Below are positions 52,001 to 58,707 of a DNA stretch of 64,000 nucleotides, in pieces. Within the stretch, counting starts at the first letter, position 1; each line of letters begins with the position of its first letter. Source of the DNA: Runella aurantiaca (GTDB taxonomy: Bacteria; Bacteroidota; Bacteroidia; Cytophagales; Spirosomataceae); NCBI RefSeq assembly GCF_003339505.1, contig NZ_QPIW01000018.1:62001-126000 (forward strand), written 5' to 3'. The notes beneath the pieces are model-generated. The model was not told the DNA's origin. It worked only from the letters and a program-made list of their open reading frames with translations, and did not search any database. Both the position numbers and the translations under genes were made by a program.

Positions 52001-52313
52001 TAGGTTGAGGGTTTGGCCCTTGAGGGTAAAACCCTTGAGGGCGAAGCCACGTGTTTATTAAAGGTTTTTGTGGTGAAGAAGTAATATCTTCATACCCCAA
52101 TGGTGCCTGCCCGCTACTCCAAGCCGCATCATTGTACCCGTCCGTTTTCCAGTTACCGTTCCCTATATTTACTGGATCCTGAAAAGCCTCACGGTATTTC
52201 CAATCCTCTGATTTAAAAGCAACAAAAGTGGTTTGGGCCAAGGTGTCTCTAGTGATGATTGTAATCAGGAAAAGGGAAAAAAACTTCCCTAAAAAAATAC
52301 TAAAGGTTTTCAT
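49050..52313 (-). CDS. secreted purple acid phosphatase-like metallophosphatase with duplicated N-terminal domain
   Basis: 1087 residues from ATG 52313 (an ATG at 52382 would add 23 residues before the signal peptide FSIFLGKFFSLFLITIITRD). Two nearly identical jelly-roll modules follow (about residues 37-205 and 229-397; WKYREAFQDPVNIGNGNWKT, RPQGFYPQGPNPQPTSPRAN). Next is a purple acid phosphatase FN3-like domain (VRQPYLQIGTPTSVIVRWKT). The catalytic domain carries LWILGDVC, LFGGDNSK, SLGNHDYG, VLFHTPPYTKG and VTSHTHAYDRS. The C-terminus is Ig/3-coathanger-like. It hydrolyses phosphate esters outside the cell. The DNA of the two modules is identical over 505 bp. Confidence 0.9.
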   Translation of the reverse strand: MKTFSIFLGKFFSLFLITIITRDTLAQTTFVAFKSEDWKYREAFQDPVNIGNGNWKTDGYNDAAWSSGQAPLGYEDITSSPQKPLINTWLRPQGFYPQGPNPQPTSPRANYFRKSFNVTNPAQFSSYRIKTWCDDGLVVYVNGTEVYRLNMPATAVDSSLSASATATNDSIYGEITIPGQLLTGTNVIAVEVHQSGSTSIDRYFDLSIEGIEVTPPTSPEWPIAFKSPGWKYREAFQDPVNIGNGNWKTDGYNDAAWSSGQAPLGYEDITSSPQKPLINTWLRPQGFYPQGPNPQPTSPRANYFRKSFNVTNPAQFSSYRIKTWCDDGLVVYVNGTEVYRLNMPATAVDSSLSASATATNDSIYGEITIPGQLLTGTNVIAVEVHQSGSTSIDRYFDLSIEGVGGCPSATLVRQPYLQIGTPTSVIVRWKTNVATNSKVKYGTDPNNLNLQVTLPTTTVEHIVPLAGLSPNTKYYYSVGYTCGMAETTLASGTDYYYYSMPSNNTTDSLRLWILGDVCSNNPLGLPSVTDGTRRQVNVRNAYMNYLGNKRLHGILFGGDNSKLEPFDGTDAALDYNLFPVYPNQFRNTVSWISLGNHDYGYRPYADSTIAGYNAFSYPTLAEAGGVPSASKGYYSFDLGDVHVIMLNPYHPDAFLTRGAISGCTGGGWLCLTSYPMSMFLLKFDEPANRLNLFNQLQQVKWLKADLAATTKKWKIVLFHTPPYTKGTHDSDPKSTTFPSNDGELTVMRELLVPVLEQYKVDLIVTSHTHAYDRSFLMQGVTGTPTQAQFRTNPNQLLQNWSGTYGPSSKPYIKNSPYNGAVHVVTGNAGRGATPGAGDGKETSVNKPHPVMFYSDSTDALLSTGGSVELVINQNRLDVRYLKLVDDNSLSSTPPYTIKDQFTIMKDVNKKTTYNNPTLPLNLTASWEGTYSWKILGGGILPNTTKGITVSPVANTTYIVNDGYNGGNGFLADTFIVVVNACPPTITLNTTITTSTVYQASQWIKGTNTNIIAPSATVEYRAGYIELVPSGNGTAFLATPSSGHYFLAVPVGCNPGGGGSGDQPSSSPTQKVSDGIVPPNTTTIKKKK
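51123..52203 (-). repeat. 505-bp perfect tandem duplication inside the metallophosphatase gene
   Basis: Bases 51123-51627 are identical to 51699-52203, with a period of 576 bp (192 codons) and a 71-bp non-identical spacer. The reading frame is preserved. This is either a recent duplication or maintained by gene conversion. Confidence 0.9.
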
Positions 52314-52733
52314 AAGTATGCAGAGTAAAGATTGAATAAATAGGGCATTAAAAATCAATAAGTAGGCTATTACCACTGGCAACGGCAGCGTTTACGACCT
52401 CATGTTGTCGGTATCACTGCTTATACCAATGGATGATTTCACCCAAAAGTATTTGTCTAACAAGAGCTTGTTTAATAGTTAGGTGTGGAAGCGTAATAGT
52501 TGACCTAAAAAGGGTAAGAGATTTTAGGGCTAGAAAGATTTTTTATCAACTCGAAAGCTATTTTTTGAGATTGAAGTGATTACGTGATGAAAACGATATT
52601 CCTTTCTTTCGGGAAAAAGCCTAAAATATAAAATGGTACAATGCAAAGTAAAAATATAACAAAATAAAACAGAAAACAACCCTTTACACACGATAAATTG
52701 ATTTTTGATCTACCAAATAGGCGATGGCAAATA
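52314..52733. other. 420-base intergenic region upstream of the metallophosphatase
   Basis: AT-rich with no gene recognised. A reverse-strand TACTTTTG (plus strand CAAAAGTA, 52444-52451) fits the -7 consensus for the metallophosphatase, but a -33 box was not found. Confidence 0.3.
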
Positions 52734-53078
52734 TCATTCCGCTGGCCGGCGTCTAGGTTTACGGGGGCATTTTAAATATTTCTTCAGTTCAGGTTTTCTT
52801 CGCCTTGATACCTGCACTTCAGTGCCGTCTACCATACTCACTAAATCAGACGTTTTTCGCTGTAGCGCATAATGAATATTGATCAAACAGGATTTATGTA
52901 TTCTTATAAATGGGAAAGAAAGTAACTCTTCGTAATAAATCAAACTTTTGGAAGTAAGGAAATGACGACCATCAATCATGTGAAAAATGGTGTAATTCCC
53001 AGAGCCTTCCAACCTCACGATTTCATTCGTTTGTATTGATTTGTCTTTCGAATAGCCTGGAACGAAGATAGTATTCAT
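52734..53078 (-). CDS. stand-alone LytTR DNA-binding protein
   Basis: 114 residues, consisting almost entirely of the LytTR DNA-binding domain: NEIVRLEGSGNYTIFHMIDG, TSKSLIYYEELLSFPFIRIHKSCLIN and VSMVDGTEVQVSRRRKPELK. No receiver domain precedes it. Such LytTR-only proteins occur in Bacteroidota and probably act as constitutive or externally modulated regulators. The C-terminal basic tail (RKPRRRP) may strengthen DNA contact. The nearest candidate targets are the metallophosphatase gene on the same strand and the divergent accessory locus. Confidence 0.85.
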   Translation of the reverse strand: MNTIFVPGYSKDKSIQTNEIVRLEGSGNYTIFHMIDGRHFLTSKSLIYYEELLSFPFIRIHKSCLINIHYALQRKTSDLVSMVDGTEVQVSRRRKPELKKYLKCPRKPRRRPAE

Positions 53079-53704
53079 GGAAGTAGAGTTTTGGAATCTA
53101 GCAATATTTAATCTGAATAGGTTTTCTGGGAAGTCGATTAAAGGTAGGTTACCTAAATTCTGCTAATTCGGGATGAGAATCAATAAAACGACCCGTTTTC
53201 TGAATAAGTAATCTGTCAGCTTCATAATAAAAGTAGCGATTGATGAAAAGTAAGCAGTGATAAAAAACTAAGGCGAAGCTAGACGTTGAGACATAACAAT
53301 TGAATGATAAAATACAACAAAACGAATGATTCTGCTCAGGATTAGGCAGTGCCTATGAGCTTCGTCATCATTGCCACGACGCGGGTGATTTTTGTCACCT
53401 GAAGGAGTTTTATGTAGTCAGTTCCCTAACGCGTTTCGGCCTTTGGCTCACTGAGTTCAGCCATTTACGCAAGGGTGCTATCGCTATTTGTGGGTTTTGT
53501 ATAGCTTTCGTCTATCAAATTATAGGCACTATCTTTCTTTTGTATGAAGACGCGTATTACTCGGCAAAGCATCTATGAGGGCTTTTTGTATGTACTATTG
53601 GTGGTGCTGGTGCTGATTCTGATTTTTGTATAATGTCCGTTTTTTACGAGTTGATTAACAGCGCTTTCCCTGATTTTTGACCAAAATTTAACAGTGTACC
53701 AAAA
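53079..53704. other. 626-base intergenic region before the accessory locus
   Basis: Mostly unannotated. It holds a small membrane-peptide frame (53544-53633), a perfect TAGGCA-G-TGCCTA palindrome (53343-53355) and a short GGTGA-TCACC hairpin (53384-53399). No RNA gene was recognised. It is the promoter region of either the LytTR gene or the downstream locus. Confidence 0.4.
53544..53633 (+). CDS. 29-residue single-pass membrane peptide
   Basis: ATG 53544 to TAA 53631. The sequence begins MKTRITRQSIYEGF and continues with one hydrophobic helix (LYVLLVVLVLILIFV), leaving four basic residues in the short N-terminal part. The pattern (positive N-terminus, then a membrane helix at the C-terminus) is what small membrane proteins show. 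It is far too short for family assignment. It lies 71 bases upstream of the accessory lipoprotein gene on the same strand. Codon content looks like coding sequence, but it could be chance. Confidence 0.4.
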   Translation: MKTRITRQSIYEGFLYVLLVVLVLILIFV

Positions 53705-54577
53705 ATGTCACGATTGCTCATTCTCCTTTTTTTGCTCTTCCTTTCTATCGGCCTTTTTCAATGCGGTGGAGAGCCAGAACCCGATAATTCGGGAAATAAT
53801 ACTAACAATGGCTCCAACACGGGTGGGGGAACCCTTGGCAAAGGCCAGCCCGGCGTGGTAGGTATTGCGGGCATTGATGCCTGGGATAAGCTCGCATCAA
53901 GCGAAAAAGACCGCATCAAGAACTGGAATGCCCTATTTCTGCACCAATCTGTGGGGCAGGATTTGGAAGAAGGCTGTAAAGCCAACGGATTTCCATTTGA
54001 TTATTATGGCCCCAACGACAAAACTGATGGCGGTCTGCGAGGAGGCATCTTTGTGGATGTAGGCGGTATTGCCAACGGTAACCCGTCCGAAAAAATTAGG
54101 GTTTTTCGGGAAAATGCAACCCGCAATAAAGACCTGCTTCAAATCGCGATTTTTAAATTTGGTTATGCCGACGTAATGGACGATAACTTCGAAAAGGTAA
54201 AAACTGAATACAAAGCCTTCGTAGATGCCCTGAGGGCTCAATCGCCCACGCTCCGGTTCGTTCATGTCACACCGCCATTGGTTTATTCCACCACTTCTTT
54301 TGAGGGAAATGCCGCCAAAATGAAGGTAGGACAATGGATGAAAGACACCTTCAAAAATACCGATGTCATCTTTGATTTACAGGAATTGGAAAGCAACAAC
54401 GGAGCATGTCAACAGAATAACGTTTGGCGTATTTGTACCGAAAACCGTAACACCGCCTCCGACCCGTCGGATGTAAATGGCATTGATTCTTCCGACGGAC
54501 AGGGGCACATCGGCAAAAAAGCAGGGCAGCGTATCAGCAAGGCATTGTTGATGAGTATTTACAACGCTGGGAAATAA
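53705..54577 (+). CDS. lipoprotein with SGNH-hydrolase-like sequence
   Basis: 290 residues. Lipobox LFLSIGLFQCGGEPEPD with the lipidated cysteine near residue 20, then an Asn/Gly-rich linker. The mature domain opens NALFLHQSVGQDLEEGCKAN, where the HQS segment occupies the place of a SGNH-type nucleophile block. It continues with LRFVHVTPPLVYST and ends DGQGHIGKKAGQRISKALL, reminiscent of the D-x2-H catalytic block of SGNH hydrolases. The match is weak and no single catalytic triad can be proven. It is outer-membrane attached. It starts the accessory locus, with the next gene 7 bases downstream. Confidence 0.6.
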   Translation: MSRLLILLFLLFLSIGLFQCGGEPEPDNSGNNTNNGSNTGGGTLGKGQPGVVGIAGIDAWDKLASSEKDRIKNWNALFLHQSVGQDLEEGCKANGFPFDYYGPNDKTDGGLRGGIFVDVGGIANGNPSEKIRVFRENATRNKDLLQIAIFKFGYADVMDDNFEKVKTEYKAFVDALRAQSPTLRFVHVTPPLVYSTTSFEGNAAKMKVGQWMKDTFKNTDVIFDLQELESNNGACQQNNVWRICTENRNTASDPSDVNGIDSSDGQGHIGKKAGQRISKALLMSIYNAGK

Positions 54578-54584
54578 TACGACC

Positions 54585-55430
54585 ATGAGTAAACCCGTCG
54601 CTTTCAGCTATGCTCCCAATATCATCGTAGCAGCTGGTACCAAGTACGTATACGATTTTGAAGATTTCCAAAAGCGAGTGTTGTTGTGGTTGGCAGATAT
54701 TATGAAAGCTAATTGGACGGGGCTTGGAATTATCAATCTCATTGGTCAGATGAGTAATAAAAAAGTAATCATTACGCCCGACCCCATCAAAGGACAGGCC
54801 TGTGCTGAAGATAGACGATCCACCCAAGGTTGGGGCAATACCATAGAAATCCCTATTTCAATAGAATATGTGAAGGGAACAGCTAACAAAAGTCCAGGTT
54901 TTATGCCTGATGAAATAATATTACATGAACTTATTCATGCTTATTTTATGCATCATGGCGCAAAACAAGATATGGCATTGTTTGTTCCCCCCAATTTTTA
55001 TTACCATACTTTTGGGGAATTTGCGGCAGTTTTATTGACCAATATATACATGTCGGCAAAAGGCAGGCAAGCGCTACGCAGAGACCACACCGAGGCACAA
55101 CTCACGGGTATGTGTAGTCATGACGAGGGATTTCTGATACTTCATGCTGACCCAAACCAATTTGGTTATCCCTATTCTCAATTTCCTCACGAAAGATTGA
55201 TTTGGAATCTGACGGAGCAGGCACCAGAGCTTATTTTCAACTATGTTCGTCACGAAAACGGCGTTTTTAACCCAATTCGTTATTATTTGAATACAATTCC
55301 AGAACGGAGACTGCGAGAATTGCGGCCGCGTTCGGGAGAGACTTTTCAAAGAAAGGAAGAGTTTGAAGGGGAGGCAATGAAGCTCGTGAGAGAAGCAGAA
55401 AGGGTAGAAAGAGAAGGATGGGACAAATAG
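54585..55430 (+). CDS. putative M91-like (HExxH) zinc metallopeptidase without signal peptide
   Basis: 281 residues. EIILHELIHAYFMHHG gives H114, E115 and H118, a zincin motif. A conserved acidic segment FGEFAAVLLTNIYMSAKGRQ-type follows, likely holding a third ligand, then LRRDHTEAQL. The layout resembles the NleD-like M91 family, which includes effector proteases, but similarity is by eye. No signal peptide or membrane helix is seen, so it is cytosolic or needs a dedicated export route. The flanking genes all encode exported lipoproteins or membrane proteins, so the enzyme and neighbours may form a toxin/immunity or surface-assembly unit. This is a hypothesis. Confidence 0.5.
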   Translation: MSKPVAFSYAPNIIVAAGTKYVYDFEDFQKRVLLWLADIMKANWTGLGIINLIGQMSNKKVIITPDPIKGQACAEDRRSTQGWGNTIEIPISIEYVKGTANKSPGFMPDEIILHELIHAYFMHHGAKQDMALFVPPNFYYHTFGEFAAVLLTNIYMSAKGRQALRRDHTEAQLTGMCSHDEGFLILHADPNQFGYPYSQFPHERLIWNLTEQAPELIFNYVRHENGVFNPIRYYLNTIPERRLRELRPRSGETFQRKEEFEGEAMKLVREAERVEREGWDK

Positions 55431-55450
55431 AAGTTTAATCAATAACAACC

Positions 55451-55927
55451 ATGAAAAAAATAATTGCGTACGTTGTTTTAATCAGCGTTTTCATCCTCAA
55501 CTCGGGAGCGGGTTGCGGTGACAAAAAAGAAGAACCCGAACCCGAATATGTTAAACTGCTGGTTGGAGGTCGATGGGATGTGTACAAAACCTACTCTGAA
55601 TCAGCAAGTGATAAAATCACGCTGACTATTAAAGACGGATATTTGGGCTATAAATTTTATACGGATGGCTCAATGGACGGCTGCTTCCAACAAACCTGCG
55701 AAAAGCAAGGCCGATGGTCTTACAAAGTAAAAAATGCCGCCGCTGGAACGGGCGAATTAACGCTGTACAATGACAATAAAGACATCGCCGAAATTTATGG
55801 AGACCAACTGACAGGACATCTGGAAATACTTAGCGACAATGAGATTATCTGGGTAGTTAATGGCAGTCCATTTGTGGGAAATACCGATTATAGTTTGATG
55901 AGGTGGTCTATGAAAAGAACCCAATAA
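55451..55927 (+). CDS. small lipoprotein, lipocalin-like, first of two paralogues
   Basis: 158 residues. Lipobox LNSGAGCG with the cysteine near residue 22, then DKKEEPEP linker. The mature part GGRWDVYKTYSES and LGYKFYTDGSMDGCF is typical of lipocalin-like beta-barrels that begin with a GxW. It contains three further cysteines. Its N-terminal 25 residues are nearly identical to the next gene (both LNSGAGCG), although the mature domains diverge, indicating duplication. It starts 20 bases after the peptidase and ends 4 bases before the next gene. Confidence 0.7.
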   Translation: MKKIIAYVVLISVFILNSGAGCGDKKEEPEPEYVKLLVGGRWDVYKTYSESASDKITLTIKDGYLGYKFYTDGSMDGCFQQTCEKQGRWSYKVKNAAAGTGELTLYNDNKDIAEIYGDQLTGHLEILSDNEIIWVVNGSPFVGNTDYSLMRWSMKRTQ

Positions 55928-55931
55928 GGCC

Positions 55932-56438
55932 ATGAAAAAACTACTTTCTTACGCCGTACTGTTGAGCATCTTAGTACTCAACTCGGGCGCTGGTTGTGGC
56001 TCGAAAACCGAAGCCCCTCAGCCCGATAATTTCCAGTCATTAATTGGTAAGTGGGAAGCAATACGCTTTGTTTACGAAATAGTGAAACAGGATGGGACTG
56101 AAATCGCTACCGGAACTGAACTTAAATCAAAAGGAACTGTCATCATTTGGGAGTTTTTCAGCGATGGAAGATTGGTCGCTACGCAGGATGGGAAAAGCCG
56201 TGAAGTGCGTTGGGGACTGAAAGTCATGCGGTTGAATGGGGTAAACATTGATGTCGGGGAGTTGAAAATTATGGGTGCTCAAGAAAAACAATTGGCCGAA
56301 ACGTTAGGCCAAAGTGGTGATTTAACCTATGCTATTGAGACTTCATCCGACGCAAAAATAATGTCTCTAAGGGTAGATGCAACCAAAATCGGCCCGTATA
56401 AAAAGAATACGCTGATTTACACCTATCATAAATTGTAG
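55932..56438 (+). CDS. small lipoprotein, lipocalin-like, second of two paralogues
   Basis: 168 residues. Lipobox LNSGAGCG and a short SKTEAPQPD linker, then a lipocalin-like opening IGKWEAIRFVYEIV. The segment GTVIIWEFFSDGRLVATQDG parallels the previous protein's YKFYTDGSM strand. It is separated from its paralogue by 4 bases and from the next gene by 7, so it is part of the same transcript. It is probably tethered to the outer membrane. The role is unknown; an immunity or ligand-binding function is a guess. Confidence 0.7.
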   Translation: MKKLLSYAVLLSILVLNSGAGCGSKTEAPQPDNFQSLIGKWEAIRFVYEIVKQDGTEIATGTELKSKGTVIIWEFFSDGRLVATQDGKSREVRWGLKVMRLNGVNIDVGELKIMGAQEKQLAETLGQSGDLTYAIETSSDAKIMSLRVDATKIGPYKKNTLIYTYHKL

Positions 56439-56445
56439 AGAATCA

Positions 56446-57054
56446 ATGACAAAGGGGATAAAGCTATTGCTTTTTTTGGGTGTTTGTGTAGCACTGAGTT
56501 GGGGCGTGTATGAGTGCAAATACTATTACAGCTACTACTCCGACCTCAAAGATCGACCATGGGCTTATAGTCGCGACGAAAACGCACAACTGCTTGTAGG
56601 TCATTGGCAAGGCACTTTTGAGGATCCTGATGGCGTACAAAAAACAATCAAGCTTGAAATCTTGGAGCCAACGACCACCGAAGAACGCGCCGAAAAAGCA
56701 AGCAGGCGTTCGCGGCGGCGGAGTGGCTTAGGCTCTCGAAGTGATAAGCAGGGGTTTGATGGTTTTGCGACCGTGAATAGCCAATTAGGCAAAGAAGAAT
56801 ACGAGATTTACGGAGCCGTTGAAAAAGAAGATTTTCACCAGCTGCATTTTAATTTTAGACCTAAAGAAGAGAGGAAACGAGTCTTACCCAACTTTACGTT
56901 GGGCGAAGCAAAAAACGGTATTTGGCAGAATGCGGAACTCCGCTTAACCCTGAGTTTTAGCTATCACAAAGCCGATGGGGCGTCTTTTTGGAATAGTGCA
57001 GACCCGCGTTTTGATAAAAAAGTGACCGTTACCCTTAATCGCCAAAAACAATAA
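56446..57054 (+). CDS. unknown single-pass membrane or secreted protein
   Basis: 202 residues. The N-terminus has one hydrophobic segment (GIKLLLFLGVCVALSWGVYE), a likely signal or anchor. The following region starts with LLVGHWQGTFEDPDG, a GxW-type opening similar to the two preceding lipoproteins, followed by an arginine/serine-rich insert (ASRRSRRRSGLGSRSDK) and a beta-rich C-terminus (LHFNFRPKEER, LRLTLSFSYH). It may be a divergent third relative of the lipocalin-like pair. No function can be assigned. Confidence 0.6.
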   Translation: MTKGIKLLLFLGVCVALSWGVYECKYYYSYYSDLKDRPWAYSRDENAQLLVGHWQGTFEDPDGVQKTIKLEILEPTTTEERAEKASRRSRRRSGLGSRSDKQGFDGFATVNSQLGKEEYEIYGAVEKEDFHQLHFNFRPKEERKRVLPNFTLGEAKNGIWQNAELRLTLSFSYHKADGASFWNSADPRFDKKVTVTLNRQKQ

Positions 57055-57067
57055 GATTTTATCTGAT

Positions 57068-58630
57068 ATGGATGCGAAAAAGCTATTTTTGTTTGCCCTC
57101 ATTTCCCTCTTTTCGATTATTGAAGGATGTAAAAAGGCGGAAGTTGAAACCGACGAATGCGACGCTGACCCGACCGCCTGTGGCTGTCCGCAGGAGCCAC
57201 CAAGTTGCAACGATCCGGGAAATAATGGCGGGCAGACCATCAGCGGAAAAGTCTACGTTTCACCCAACGGCAGCGACTCCAACGATGGAAGTGAAAGCAA
57301 ACCTTTTAAAACCATCCAAAAAGCCGCTGACGTTGCCGACCCAGCCAAAGGATTAGAAATCATCCTGCGCGGTGGCACCCACCTAAGCGAAGAAGTAAAG
57401 TTCAGAACCTCCAATATCAATCTGCATTCCTATCCAGGTGAGTGGGCAGTTATCAAAGCGATAATGACGGTGGAAGATATTTCCAGCTGCCTCTGGTTTA
57501 GAGAACCAGAGAGTGAGAACATAACCATTGAAAACGTAGAAATTATGGGGGGCTATTACTACGGAATAAAGTTTGAAAGCAACTGGGATGACGACCGAAG
57601 TGTGCCTTTTGACAAGCGGCGCGGGGTGAGAAACATCAAAATTCTGAACTGCAAAATCCACGATACAGGGCGCGATTGCATTAAAATTACGCCCGGATGC
57701 CAAAATATTCAGGTGCTTAACTGCGAGATTTACCGTTCAGGAGTAGGCCCTGCCAACATCTCAGCGCAGAATGCCGAAGGAATTGACAACGTAAACGGCT
57801 CCAACATGACGGTACGTAATTGCTATTTTCATGACATTGCTACCAACGCTTTGTACGCCAAAGGAGGAGCAAAAGATTGCATTTTTGAGCAAAATCTCAT
57901 CATGAATTGCGGCGAGGGTGGTTTGGTCGCGGGCTACTTGGATACTGATGCGGAGTGGTTTAATACCACCACTAATCCCACCTATTTTGAAAGTATCAAT
58001 ATCATCATTCGTAATAACATTGTTGTGAATACCAAATGGGAAGGCATTGGATTGTACGCCGCCTTCAATGCGCAGGTTTATAATAACACACTCATTAACG
58101 TAGCACAGGAAGCTAGTGCGGCGCTGATGATTGCTCGGGGTGAGATTTATGGTACACCTACCGGTGATAAATATCCCAAATGCAAAGACCTTAAAATCGC
58201 AAACAATGTTTTTGTACAAACGGCTTCTGCAAAAGGAAAAATGGCGCGACTGCGGGGTATTCCCGAAGGAATCAACGATGTGAGTAATAATTTTTACTTT
58301 AAGTCTGGCACGCTCACGTTCAGAATTGATAAATCTGACGATGATTACGCTGAGTTTGATGGGTTTGCCAATTGGAAAACCCAATCTAAACTCGACGCGA
58401 GCAGCACCAACGCTGACCCTAAACTGGATGCACAGTACCACTTAGCGGCCGGCAGTCCTTGTATTGGTGCGGGAAAAACGCTTGGAACTGCGGTAGAAAA
58501 AGACTACGATGGTGGTGCGAGAGGTGCAAAACTGGACATCGGAGCCGATCAAGCCGGCAACGGCACAGCGCTGTCTATTCCGCCAGCGGTGACGACAATC
58601 GGAACCAAAGGCACTGGTGGGGGCAATTGA
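57068..58630 (+). CDS. right-handed parallel beta-helix lipoprotein
   Basis: 520 residues. Signal IISLFSIIEGC-type lipobox with lipidated cysteine, then a low-complexity Cys/Pro/Gly linker. DUF1565-like opening VYVSPNGSDSNDGSESKPFK and PFKTIQKAADVADPAKGLEI. The body has repeated rungs (NIKILNCKIHDTGRDCIKIT, IQVLNCEIYRSG, MTVRNCYFHDI, CIFEQNLIMNCG, IIIRNNIVVNTKWEGIGLYA), typical of a parallel beta-helix. Such folds occur in polysaccharide lyases and adhesins, but no catalytic site is evident here. It closes the accessory locus and is followed by a perfect bidirectional terminator. Confidence 0.8.
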   Translation: MDAKKLFLFALISLFSIIEGCKKAEVETDECDADPTACGCPQEPPSCNDPGNNGGQTISGKVYVSPNGSDSNDGSESKPFKTIQKAADVADPAKGLEIILRGGTHLSEEVKFRTSNINLHSYPGEWAVIKAIMTVEDISSCLWFREPESENITIENVEIMGGYYYGIKFESNWDDDRSVPFDKRRGVRNIKILNCKIHDTGRDCIKITPGCQNIQVLNCEIYRSGVGPANISAQNAEGIDNVNGSNMTVRNCYFHDIATNALYAKGGAKDCIFEQNLIMNCGEGGLVAGYLDTDAEWFNTTTNPTYFESINIIIRNNIVVNTKWEGIGLYAAFNAQVYNNTLINVAQEASAALMIARGEIYGTPTGDKYPKCKDLKIANNVFVQTASAKGKMARLRGIPEGINDVSNNFYFKSGTLTFRIDKSDDDYAEFDGFANWKTQSKLDASSTNADPKLDAQYHLAAGSPCIGAGKTLGTAVEKDYDGGARGAKLDIGADQAGNGTALSIPPAVTTIGTKGTGGGN

Positions 58631-58640
58631 TTTTTAGTTT

Positions 58641-58688
58641 ATTTTAGAACAAAAAAGGCTCCATGCGGAGCCTTTTTTGTTCTAAAAT
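58641..58688. terminator. strong bidirectional terminator
   Basis: A perfect 22-bp stem (58641-58662 with 58667-58688) has a 4-base loop. A6 in the left arm mirrors T6 in the right arm. It lies between the beta-helix gene and the convergent TonB receptor gene, so it serves both directions. Confidence 0.95.
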
Positions 58689-58707
58689 AAAAGCGTTGTT
58701 TAAAGCG

